In this document: positions 12,579 through 19,034 of the stretch, in pieces
How positions within the stretch are numbered: position 1 is the stretch's first letter
How the letters are laid out: each line of letters opens with the position of its first letter
Source of the DNA: Caldilinea sp. CFX5
GTDB lineage: Bacteria; Chloroflexota; Anaerolineae; Caldilineales; Caldilineaceae
DNA: 20,660 nucleotides
Reading direction: 5' to 3'
Assembly (NCBI GenBank): GCA_021405325.1
Contig: QWII01000145.1
Location: 1 to 20,660 of the forward strand
Program-made: the position numbers and the translations under genes
Notes under the pieces: model-generated
Databases searched by the model: none
What the model saw: the letters and a program-made list of their open reading frames with translations, nothing else
What the model was told of the DNA's origin: nothing

Positions 12579-13607
12579 ATGGATCTGCAGCATCTACAAC
12601 AGCACATTCGCACCTTGGCCAGCCTGGAAGAGACCGGCACGCCGGTCATCAGTTGCTATCTCAATTGCGCGGAAGGGGCTGAGCAAAATTGGCAATTCCT
12701 TACGGAAAAAGAGCGCGTTTTGCGGCGCACGCTGCCGCCAAAGGCACGCCAACACTTTGCCGAAGCGTTCCAACCGATTGCAAGCTTTTTGGACAGCCAG
12801 GTGACGCCGGAAATCAAAGGCGTCGCCATCTTTGCCCGCAGCGGCGACAAGCCTTTTTTCCTGCCGCTACAATTTCATCTGCCCCTGCCCAACTGGCTAT
12901 CAGTCAGCACCATGCCCAATATCTACCATCTTGTTGAACTGAAGGACACTTATCATCGCTATGTCATCCTCATCTCGACCGAAAGCAGCGCCCGCATCGT
13001 CGAAGTGAATTTGGGGGCTGTCACCCAGTCGCTCTGGCACGAGCGACCGGAGTTGCGCAAACGGGTCGGCGGCAAGTGGAGCAAAGAACATTATCAGGAT
13101 CATCGCCGGCAAGAGACCACCCAATTCATTCAAGAGAAGATCACCTTGCTCGAACAACTAATGGCTGCCGGCGGTCACACCCATTTGATCCTGGCCGGCA
13201 ATGCCCGGATCACAGCCCAAGTGCGCAAAGCGTTACCACCCCACTTAAAAGAAAACCTGATCGATATCGTTGTCACCAAAGCCGACGCCGATATGGATAG
13301 TGTCGTCGCCGCCACCCTCAGCCAGTTTATTGCCTGGGAAGAGGAAGATTCCGTCGCCTTGGCCGATAAACTCTTTCAGGAAATTCTCAGCGGCGGCTTA
13401 GCCGTCGTCGGCCCCACCGCCTGCCTCCAAGCCTTAGCACAAGGCAAAGCGGACGCGCTGATCATCGCCAGAGAGATGCCCAACGTGATCCTGCGCGAGC
13501 GCCTGGTCAAACTGGCAACCCGGCAGGATTGTCACGTTGAAGTGGTCAATGACAGCCCACTACTCATGGAATTTGACGGCGCCGGTTGTCTATTACGGTA
13601 TGTATAA
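12579..13607 (+). CDS. Bacterial archaeo-eukaryotic release factor-like protein (baeRF)
   Basis: 342 residues with the three-part layout of eRF1/Pelota relatives. The N-terminal part (1-120) is an alpha/beta domain. The middle domain starts at [19 protein letters not shown], then carries [19 protein letters not shown] (162-179), which aligns with the eRF1 catalytic loop GGQ..QARF...R; here the Gln is Lys (GGK, 164-166). The C-terminal L7Ae-like domain is typical: [26 protein letters not shown] (271-296) and [17 protein letters not shown]. Known relatives release nascent chains or rescue stalled ribosomes. Related Vms1/ANKZF1 enzymes tolerate changes in this loop, so peptidyl-tRNA hydrolysis remains possible. 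The ribosome site is weak. It follows the winged-helix gene by 85 bp, across a hairpin. Confidence 0.8.
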   Translation: MDLQHLQQHIRTLASLEETGTPVISCYLNCAEGAEQNWQFLTEKERVLRRTLPPKARQHFAEAFQPIASFLDSQVTPEIKGVAIFARSGDKPFFLPLQFHLPLPNWLSVSTMPNIYHLVELKDTYHRYVILISTESSARIVEVNLGAVTQSLWHERPELRKRVGGKWSKEHYQDHRRQETTQFIQEKITLLEQLMAAGGHTHLILAGNARITAQVRKALPPHLKENLIDIVVTKADADMDSVVAATLSQFIAWEEEDSVALADKLFQEILSGGLAVVGPTACLQALAQGKADALIIAREMPNVILRERLVKLATRQDCHVEVVNDSPLLMEFDGAGCLLRYV

Positions 13608-13724
13608 AGCAGCTTCGTCCAGTTCGATGGGGATGCCATCCATAATGCCTTTCATTAGCCAGATGGCAAAGGGCAGGTTAAAGACGCAGTAGAGAATGAC
13701 CAGACCCCAAACATGATCAAACAA
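13605..13724 (-). pseudogene. Fragment of an ABC sugar-transporter permease (MalG/UgpE type)
   Basis: On the minus strand about 39 codons read as the conserved heart of a carbohydrate ABC permease: [27 protein letters not shown] and PIELDEAAL, the EAA loop that contacts the ATPase. A stop codon lies directly upstream in frame and the sequence runs into the end of the baeRF gene just after EAAL, where the usual DG would follow. Nothing else of the transporter is present. It fills the gap between two convergent genes and is a decayed or transposed fragment. Confidence 0.75.
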
Positions 13725-13733
13725 CTAAACATC

Positions 13734-14453
13734 CTATGTTTTGCCTACTGCAGCCGTCCATTGGTGATGCTGGCAGGCCGGGCAGAGGGGGAGCAACTGG
13801 TTTTCAAATTTTTGGGTAAAACCGCAGCGGAGACAAGCCAGCACCTGCTCATCTTTGACCAAAGTCCCCTGGGCAAACGCCTGCATTTGTCCAATGTCCC
13901 AGGGCGGAACCAGCGCCAGACCAACCCGTTTTTGGTCGTTGGTATAACGAAAGATGCTAATTTGCCCATTCTGCTCAAAGTACCCTTCACGCACACTACC
14001 CAGATTCTCAACCCCTTGGCTGCGCAAGAACTCAAAAAGTTCTTCCTGACTCAGACCAAAACGACGCAGATTGGGAATGTGGAGCCGCCCCTGTTGGATC
14101 AGGGACGCCGGCGCCCCTTCGACAATCCGTTCGACTATCTCATTGCGCGCCATCAGCCAATTGACGCCCCGGTTTAAGGCAACCACGGTTGTGATCACCG
14201 CAAAACAGTGCAAAAGCGGCACATCGGCGTAAAACATCGGGTCGCCCACGGCTGAACCCAGGGCGATGACCAGCGCAAATTCAATGAGCGAAAGCTGGCT
14301 CAGGGCGCGACGACTGAGCAGCCGAATCAGCAACAGCGTGTAGAGATACATCAAAATTGTGCGCACAACCACTTCCAGGGTGAACAACCAAGGCAGATCG
14401 CCAATAAACATCCGCTGTAGATCAAAGGGTTGGATCGAGCCGCCGTCAGCCAT
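13734..14453 (-). CDS. DUF421 membrane protein with C-terminal zinc ribbon
   Basis: 239 residues; AAGGAG lies 8 nt before the ATG. Three N-terminal membrane segments (about 23-45, 57-78 and 81-98) with the DUF421/YetF signature RRALSQLSLIEFALVIALGSAVGDPM are followed by a cytoplasmic domain with EIVERIVEGAPASLIQQGRL and LSQEELFEFLRSQGVENLGSVREGYFEQNGQISIF. Family members are bacterial membrane proteins without settled biochemistry, some linked to spore or stress physiology. The last 45 residues add CLRCG...LCPACQ, two CxxC pairs that should form a zinc ribbon and are not usual in the family. It follows ctaG on the same strand by 50 bp and may be the end of that operon. Confidence 0.88.
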   Translation of the reverse strand: MADGGSIQPFDLQRMFIGDLPWLFTLEVVVRTILMYLYTLLLIRLLSRRALSQLSLIEFALVIALGSAVGDPMFYADVPLLHCFAVITTVVALNRGVNWLMARNEIVERIVEGAPASLIQQGRLHIPNLRRFGLSQEELFEFLRSQGVENLGSVREGYFEQNGQISIFRYTNDQKRVGLALVPPWDIGQMQAFAQGTLVKDEQVLACLRCGFTQKFENQLLPLCPACQHHQWTAAVGKT

Positions 14454-14503
14454 TGCGCATCTCCTTTAGCTAGGTTTGTCGAACAGTCACTGAGCAAGCC
14501 GGC

Positions 14504-15613
14504 TCATGCAACTTCTCCTGAGCCGATGATGGGCGCTGGCTTACCTGTGGGCGGCGCGGCGCGTGGCGCTTCCTCCATTGTCTGCAAGCGGCGCGCCACC
14601 AACACCAACAGCGCACCCAGGTAGAAGAAACCCGCCGGAATCCACATGAGGACGCCGGCAATCTGCTGGTCGTCCAGCAGCGTCAGCCCCCACTGGGCGA
14701 CGCCAAAGCGGTAGATTGGATACAACGGTGTGGCGGCAAAGGTGAGCAGCGCGCCCAACAGGCCGCTGTGGAGCGCCGTCGTAAAGATGACGAGCAAGAT
14801 CAAACCTTCATTGGCGCCGGCCTTTGTGCGCGCCTGTCGCCCATCGACCAGCAGCCAGCAGAAGAGCAAGGCTGTGCCAAAGAAGGCGCCATGTTCCAGC
14901 ATGTGAATCGTGCGATTGACCACCGCCGCCTGATAGAAGACGGGAATGTGCCAGAGCCAGAGGGTCAGCCCAAAGAGCGCCCAGACGACCATTGGGTGGC
15001 ATAACCACCGCCACAAGCGATGCCAAAAACTTTGTTGCCACCAACGCATCAACGGCCGGCGCCAGGGATGGGGCATGGCCCAGAGCAGGAGAAAGGGGGG
15101 CGCCCCCAACACGAGTAAGAGCGGCGCCACATAGAGCAACAATAGATGTTGCGCCATGTGGGCCGAGAAGAGCGCCGCACTAAGGGCATCCAGCGGCGAG
15201 ATGAGCGCAACCACCAGCGTCAACAACCCGAAGCCGAAACAGCCGATCTGCCACCAGCGCACGCCACGCCCAACGCCGGCCCGCTGCCAGAGGATGGTCA
15301 CCGCACGACCGTAGAAGTAAGCAGTCAACGTCAACCCCAGCAAGAGCCAAGGATCCCAGTTCCACGCCTGCCAGAGATCATGGGGAGCCGGCGGTGCGCC
15401 GGTGTGCGCTTGCACACTCTGCCGGTCTACGTAACCGTACCCGCAACAGAGCAACAGCAACAGCAGTGTACGGCGCAGTAGAGTGTGATCCGTAGTAAAG
15501 ACTTTAGTCTTTCTCTCGGCGTGTACAAAGACTAAAGTCTCTCCTACGGCCCATGTGGCACACAGTCGTTGACAAAAGAGTAAACAGCGGCGTAGCGCCT
15601 TCAGATCGATCAT
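14504..15613 (-). CDS. ctaG: Cytochrome c oxidase assembly protein, CtaG/caa3 type
   Basis: 369 residues with about seven membrane helices. It matches CtaG_Caa3 (PF09678): WNWDPWLLLGLTLTAYFYGR (about 85-104), SAHMAQHLLLLYVAPLLLVLGAPP with the conserved HMxxH, IHMLEHGAFFGTALLFCWL, and FTTALHSGLLGALLTFAATPLYP. In Bacillus the protein is needed to build active caa3 oxidase, probably in copper delivery. The ATG has GGGAGAG 6 nt upstream and starts 10 bp after the preceding gene's stop. Codons 22-41 lie in a 60-bp palindromic repeat, so the first 45 residues are unusual; a signal-like LLRRTLLLLLLCC follows it, with only a CTG available as a later start. No oxidase subunit genes are in the window. 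Confidence 0.88.
   Translation of the reverse strand: MIDLKALRRCLLFCQRLCATWAVGETLVFVHAERKTKVFTTDHTLLRRTLLLLLLCCGYGYVDRQSVQAHTGAPPAPHDLWQAWNWDPWLLLGLTLTAYFYGRAVTILWQRAGVGRGVRWWQIGCFGFGLLTLVVALISPLDALSAALFSAHMAQHLLLLYVAPLLLVLGAPPFLLLWAMPHPWRRPLMRWWQQSFWHRLWRWLCHPMVVWALFGLTLWLWHIPVFYQAAVVNRTIHMLEHGAFFGTALLFCWLLVDGRQARTKAGANEGLILLVIFTTALHSGLLGALLTFAATPLYPIYRFGVAQWGLTLLDDQQIAGVLMWIPAGFFYLGALLVLVARRLQTMEEAPRAAPPTGKPAPIIGSGEVA
15490..15549. repeat. 60-bp palindromic element inside the ctaG coding sequence
   Basis: CCGTAG (15490-15495) pairs with CTACGG (15544-15549), and AGACTTTAGTCTTT (15499-15512) pairs exactly with 15527-15540. The whole unit is 60 bp, a multiple of three, without stops in the ctaG frame, and is read as ETLVFV...RKTKVF. 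Confidence 0.75.
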
Positions 15614-15622
15614 TTGCTCTCC

Positions 15623-16009
15623 CTATAGCCAACCACACGATTGCAACACAAAGAGCGGAATGCCGGTTAATAGAATAGCGCCGGTAAAAAAGATCGTGAG
15701 CAATACACCGCCGCAGACCAGCGTCGGCAATTTGGGTGTCGGCGCCGGGTGATTGGCGTTGAATTGGCGCCGCAACCGCCGAAAGTTTGTCAATCCTGTG
15801 AGTAAGGTGATCAATGAGGACAATAATGTCAGGATCAAGAGCAGAACAGCACAAAGCGATAAACCGCCGGCATCCATCTGGAATAGTTCGACACGACAGG
15901 CGCCCTGGAGCAACAAGTAGCTACTGCCGACATAGAGCGCATAGGCCAACGGTCCTGTGAACAAGCCAAACCAAAGCAACCGCTGGCTAACTTTGCTTTC
16001 GGATGCCAT
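15623..16009 (-). CDS. Four-helix membrane protein next to ctaG
   Basis: 128 residues from the ATG with GGAGA 6 nt upstream (MASESKVSQRLL); an ATG at 16045 is in frame but lacks a site. Four hydrophobic helices (about 11-28, 45-65 and two at the C-terminus) are separated by a basic loop FRRLRRQF. Two cysteines sit near the ends (GACRVELF and QSCGWL), which could form an outside disulfide or bind metal. The family is not recognised. It ends 10 bp before ctaG on the same strand, so a role in oxidase assembly is plausible by position only. Confidence 0.75.
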   Translation of the reverse strand: MASESKVSQRLLWFGLFTGPLAYALYVGSSYLLLQGACRVELFQMDAGGLSLCAVLLLILTLLSSLITLLTGLTNFRRLRRQFNANHPAPTPKLPTLVCGGVLLTIFFTGAILLTGIPLFVLQSCGWL

Positions 16010-16175
16010 GACAATCTCCGGCATCACATTAATCTGCGCAAGCATACGACAATCCTTCTTCGCATCAGAACATCGGGCGTTCCTTCCTTAGAACAGGCAT
16101 AGCGCTGTCCGTGAATCATGGAAACTGATGACATCTGCCAAAGTTCTTTATTTGATGCCGATGCACCTCCTGGCT
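16010..16175. other. Gap between the cysteine-ligase gene and the ctaG operon
   Basis: This interval of about 166 bp separates two minus-strand units. I see no reading frame, hairpin with T-run or clear promoter in it. The ctaG operon promoter must lie here or within the upstream gene. Confidence 0.5.
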
Positions 16176-17429
16176 CTATGTAAAACGGGTCAGGTGTTGC
16201 TGCCAGCCAGCCGTCACTCGCTCTTCCAGCGTGGTTTGGCCCAAGCGCAACCCAAAGATCTGCCCCAGTCTAACCAGCGTTGTTTGCGCCTCCGCAACGC
16301 GCCAGCCGGCGGCTGCCGCAGCCAGAATATACTCCGCCATTGTGATCAGCAGATCAATTGCGGTCGGCGTGTCCAAGTCGTTGCGCAGTGCCTCATTAAA
16401 TTCGTAATACAACGACGTGACATCCAACCCTTGACCCTGCCCGCCGCCGACCTGTGCCGCCGCTCGCAACTGTTCGGCCAGGGTGGCGGCACGCTGTAAG
16501 CGCTTTTCATTAAAATTCCAGGCGGTGCGGTAGTGATGTTGAGCCAGATAGAGACGGAGGCTGTCGGGCGAGAAACGTTGTAGCAGATCACGCACCATCA
16601 CCAGATTGCCCAGCGATTTACTCATCTTCTCGCCCTGGTGGCGCACCATAGCGACATGGAGCCAGCAGCGTACAAAGGGGCGCTTGCCCGTGATCGGCTC
16701 GGCCTGGGCCACTTCGCATTCGTGATGGGGAAAGAGCAGATCACTGCCGCCACTGTGCAGATCGATGGTTTCGCCCAGAAAATAAGTTGCCATCGACGAG
16801 CATTCAATGTGCCATCCTGGTCGCCCCGCGCCCCAAGGGCTATCCCAGGCCGGTTCGCCGCCTGTGCGCGCTTGCCAGAGGACAAAATCGAGTGGGTTAC
16901 GTTTGTGCGGGTCATCCGGCCGGTTGCCCCGTTCGTTAGCGATCGGCAACTGTTCCGCCGGCGGGAGACCGCTCAGTTTGCCAAAGTCGGGCCACTTTGC
17001 CACGGCATAGTAGACATTGCCGCCGCTGACATAGGCCACACCGGCGTCAAGCAATTTCTCCACGCCGGCAATGATCTGTGGGATGACATCGGTGGCGCGG
17101 GGAAAGAAATCGGGCGGACGCACATTGAGGGCGATCAGGTCTTCGATGAAGTGGATTGTCCAGCGGTTGCCCAGACGGCGCCAATTCTCGCCCACTTCGT
17201 CGGCTTTGCGCAGAATGTCATCATCAATGTCGGTGACATTCTGCACATAGCGCACCTTATACCCCAGGTATTCGAGATAGCGAATCAGGGTATCGTTGAC
17301 GACATAGGTGAAGGCATGACCAAGATGGGTGGTGTCATAGGGGGTGATGCCACAGACATAGATCGTGATCGGTTGCACCGTCGGGCGAAACGGCTCCACC
17401 TTGCGAGTGCGTGTGTTGTATAGCTGCAT
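16176..17429 (-). CDS. CysS-like cysteine ligase, MshC type rather than tRNA synthetase
   Basis: 417 residues; AGGAAGGG precedes the ATG. It has the class I catalytic core of cysteinyl-tRNA synthetase with zinc ligands Cys26 (YVCGITPYD), Cys210 (GWHIEC), His235 (FPHHECE) and KMSKS (268-272). Several motifs are those of MshC, the mycothiol enzyme joining cysteine to GlcN-inositol: GITPYDTTHLGHA (27-39) instead of GPTVYDxxHIGN, and GEPAWDSPWGAGRPGWHIEC (191-210). The length equals MshC (about 412), not CysS (about 460), and the C-terminal anticodon-binding region, normally ending in a DTxxGTxW motif, is missing. So it more likely makes a cysteinyl amide of an amine than Cys-tRNA. No mshA, mshB or mshD is nearby. 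A divergent true CysS cannot be excluded from sequence alone. Confidence 0.8.
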   Translation of the reverse strand: MQLYNTRTRKVEPFRPTVQPITIYVCGITPYDTTHLGHAFTYVVNDTLIRYLEYLGYKVRYVQNVTDIDDDILRKADEVGENWRRLGNRWTIHFIEDLIALNVRPPDFFPRATDVIPQIIAGVEKLLDAGVAYVSGGNVYYAVAKWPDFGKLSGLPPAEQLPIANERGNRPDDPHKRNPLDFVLWQARTGGEPAWDSPWGAGRPGWHIECSSMATYFLGETIDLHSGGSDLLFPHHECEVAQAEPITGKRPFVRCWLHVAMVRHQGEKMSKSLGNLVMVRDLLQRFSPDSLRLYLAQHHYRTAWNFNEKRLQRAATLAEQLRAAAQVGGGQGQGLDVTSLYYEFNEALRNDLDTPTAIDLLITMAEYILAAAAAGWRVAEAQTTLVRLGQIFGLRLGQTTLEERVTAGWQQHLTRFT

Positions 17430-17465
17430 AGCAACGGCCCTTCCTGCCGGAGTTGCACCTGGTCA

Positions 17466-17489
17466 GTAGTCATATAGTCATGTAGTCGA
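17466..17489. repeat. Short TAGTC-rich repeat upstream of the cysteine-ligase gene
   Basis: AGTAGTCATATAGTCATGTAG is a three-fold iteration of TAGTC at 8-9-bp steps, like the TAGTCGTATAGTC at 3751-3763. It may be a degenerate copy of the same repeat family. Confidence 0.4.
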
Positions 17490-17565
17490 GAGAGTGATGG
17501 AGAAGACGTAGTGATGAGATAACGACCGGGTGGCGTACCGTCATGGTGGCGGCGGTGATTGGTTG

Positions 17566-17608
17566 GATAGTTGGTTGGTAAGGGACATAGAGAAACTAAC
17601 CAACTATC
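17566..17608. terminator. 11-bp inverted repeat downstream of the small Cys/Gly-rich gene
   Basis: GATAGTTGGTT (17566-17576) pairs exactly with AACCAACTATC (17598-17608), with a 21-nt loop, 7 bp past the stop codon of the minus-strand gene. The site suits a transcript-end hairpin, though no clear T-run follows on the minus strand. Confidence 0.45.
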
Positions 17609-17614
17609 TACTCC

Positions 17615-17815
17615 TTAAAAACTTGCCTGGAACCAGTTCGTGCCAAAAAGAATGGAGCAGCCAAAGATCAGGGCAACCACGAGCAAGATGAGACCACAAC
17701 CAATGCCGCTGCAACCGCCGCGACCAAAGCCAATATTGTCGTTTAGCCAGTCAAATAGCCAACCCAGCGCTACCAGTCGTAAGATGCCGCCAAGACAGCC
17801 AGGACGCTCTTCCAT
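17615..17815 (-). CDS. 66-residue Cys/Gly-rich membrane protein
   Basis: GGAG lies 7 nt before the ATG. Two hydrophobic segments (LGGILRLVALGWLFDWL and IGCGLILLVVALIFGCSILFG) flank a loop FGRGGCSGIGCG with four cysteines in all the middle part. Short membrane proteins with such glycine/cysteine loops are widespread and uncharacterised. It lies between the cysteine-ligase gene downstream and a possible divergent small-peptide gene. The function is unknown. Confidence 0.7.
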   Translation of the reverse strand: MEERPGCLGGILRLVALGWLFDWLNDNIGFGRGGCSGIGCGLILLVVALIFGCSILFGTNWFQASF

Positions 17816-17926
17816 GCCTACTCTCCTACTTCTTAACGGGAGTCATGCCCGCATTGTCGACTGTAAAGCCAAACGCCAGCAACGCTTTACCCCAAGCATC
17901 CTCAACCACTGCATTGGCGCTTCTTT

Positions 17927-18018
17927 TATAATCAGGGATCAAGGAGGTAGAGCAAAGATGAGAAGATACAGAATTCAGATACAAGGTAAGGTACGTTTTT
18001 AGGGGTCTTTTCGCCCCT
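17927..18018 (+). promoter_or_regulatory. TATAAT box with short transcript and terminator-like hairpin
   Basis: TATAAT at 17927-17932 has no strong -35 partner. A transcript from about 17939 would pass the AAGGAGGT at 17941-17948 and end at the hairpin AGGGG/CCCCT (18001-18005 with 18014-18018) followed by TGTTTT, about 85 nt in all. Confidence 0.4.
17958..18002 (+). CDS. Candidate 14-residue basic peptide
   Basis: A perfect Shine-Dalgarno AAGGAGGT ends 9 nt before an ATG that opens MRRYRIQIQGKVRF and stops at TAG, whose last two bases start a terminator-like hairpin. Five of 14 residues are basic and hydrophobic residues alternate with polar ones, so a short amphipathic strand is likely. 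It could be a leader peptide, a small toxin or chance. The frame is open further upstream, but without a ribosome site as good as this one. Confidence 0.35.
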   Translation: MRRYRIQIQGKVRF

Positions 18019-18292
18019 TGTTTTGTCTTTTGTCGCCGCTGTCTGTTGAACCTCGGCGTACAGCTTGTATCGCACGTTGTACCTTCTTTCTCTACCTCCA
18101 TTCATAGCAAAAGCGGGGTTCAAGGCTTACTTTGCTGATAATTTGGAAACCCCGTGTTCAGACTTTTTGCTTCTAGAGCGATTCACCCAGGGACATACCC
18201 CTTGTGCAGGCCGAAAAGTTACCACCCCGCCTGAAATAAGGTAGATCATGAAGGTGCGAAAGTGAAGTACAAAGGAAAGAAAGGAGCGAAGC
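18019..18292. other. Non-coding stretch upstream of the PH-like protein gene
   Basis: About 270 bp without a credible gene. CGGGGTT (near 18114-18120) can pair with AACCCCG (near 18148-18154), followed by ATTC-poor sequence and CTTTTTGC, a possible weak terminator on the plus strand. The last 20 bp carry the AAAGGAG site of the next gene. Confidence 0.4.
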
Positions 18293-19021
18293 ATGACTGA
18301 GGTACGCAATAATGAGGCAACGGACATTCCGACAAAGCTTGTCCTGCGGGCATGGCCCAAGATGTTTTTTTTGTGGCCCACCGCCGTGGCGGCGCTGATT
18401 GCCGGCCTTGGCACAGCGCTGTTCGCCGATGCGCCCAACCGCAGTGAATTTTGGGGGACGCTCTTTTTGGTCGTCTTTACCCTCAATCTCATCGTCGTTA
18501 CCTTTGAATTTCCGCGCAGCACTTCGTTGACCCTGGTGCTGGCTGTGGTGGCGTTGGCCTGGATTTTTGTGGAAGTTAACCGCCGCTATAACATCATCGC
18601 CCCTTTGCGCGACTTTGTCGAGGAGTTGGCCTTAGTGGCGACGCCCGATTTCTACTTTGCCCTCTTTGTGATCTACCTCTTGCTGCTGATCGGCATGTTT
18701 ATCAGTACGCGCTTTAGTTATTGGGAAATCAGCAACAATGAACTGGTTCATCACCGCGGGCTGATGCAAGATGTCGAACGCTTCTCGACGGATGGTTTGC
18801 AATATACCAAGCAGATCACCGATTTCTTTGAATATGTGATTGGCCGCTCCGGTCGTCTGGTCGTGCGCTCACCAGCGATTGAGCAGCCGATTATCCTCGA
18901 TAATGTGATCGGCATCAACCATGTTGCGCACACCCTGGATCGTTTGTTGGAAGCCCGGCGCGTGGTGGTAAGCGGTATGGCTGCCCAGCCCGTGACGACG
19001 CCCATTGAAACCCAAGCATGA
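18293..19021 (+). CDS. Membrane protein with C-terminal PH-like domain
   Basis: 242 residues; AAAGGAG is 6 nt before the ATG. Membrane segments at about 28-47, 58-72, 78-94 and 120-140 are followed by a cytoplasmic part reading STRFSYWEISNNELVHHRGLMQDVERFSTDGLQYTKQITDFFEYVIGRSGRLVVRSP, the strand pattern of bacterial PH-like domains (YdbS/DUF304 type: y.it...l....g.....r..l..i......). Function unknown; such domains bind membranes or partner proteins. It ends 13 bp before the YihY gene and is the first gene of that operon. Confidence 0.75.
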   Translation: MTEVRNNEATDIPTKLVLRAWPKMFFLWPTAVAALIAGLGTALFADAPNRSEFWGTLFLVVFTLNLIVVTFEFPRSTSLTLVLAVVALAWIFVEVNRRYNIIAPLRDFVEELALVATPDFYFALFVIYLLLLIGMFISTRFSYWEISNNELVHHRGLMQDVERFSTDGLQYTKQITDFFEYVIGRSGRLVVRSPAIEQPIILDNVIGINHVAHTLDRLLEARRVVVSGMAAQPVTTPIETQA

Positions 19022-19034
19022 TTGAAAAGTAAGT

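Noticed and set aside
16638..17423. Plus-strand open frame of 261 codons
   Set aside because: Antisense shadow of the cysteine-ligase gene; its length comes from codon bias on the other strand and no domain is visible.
17826..18101. Minus-strand open frame of 91 codons
   Set aside because: No ribosome site, odd composition, overlaps terminator-like hairpins and the better peptide candidate.
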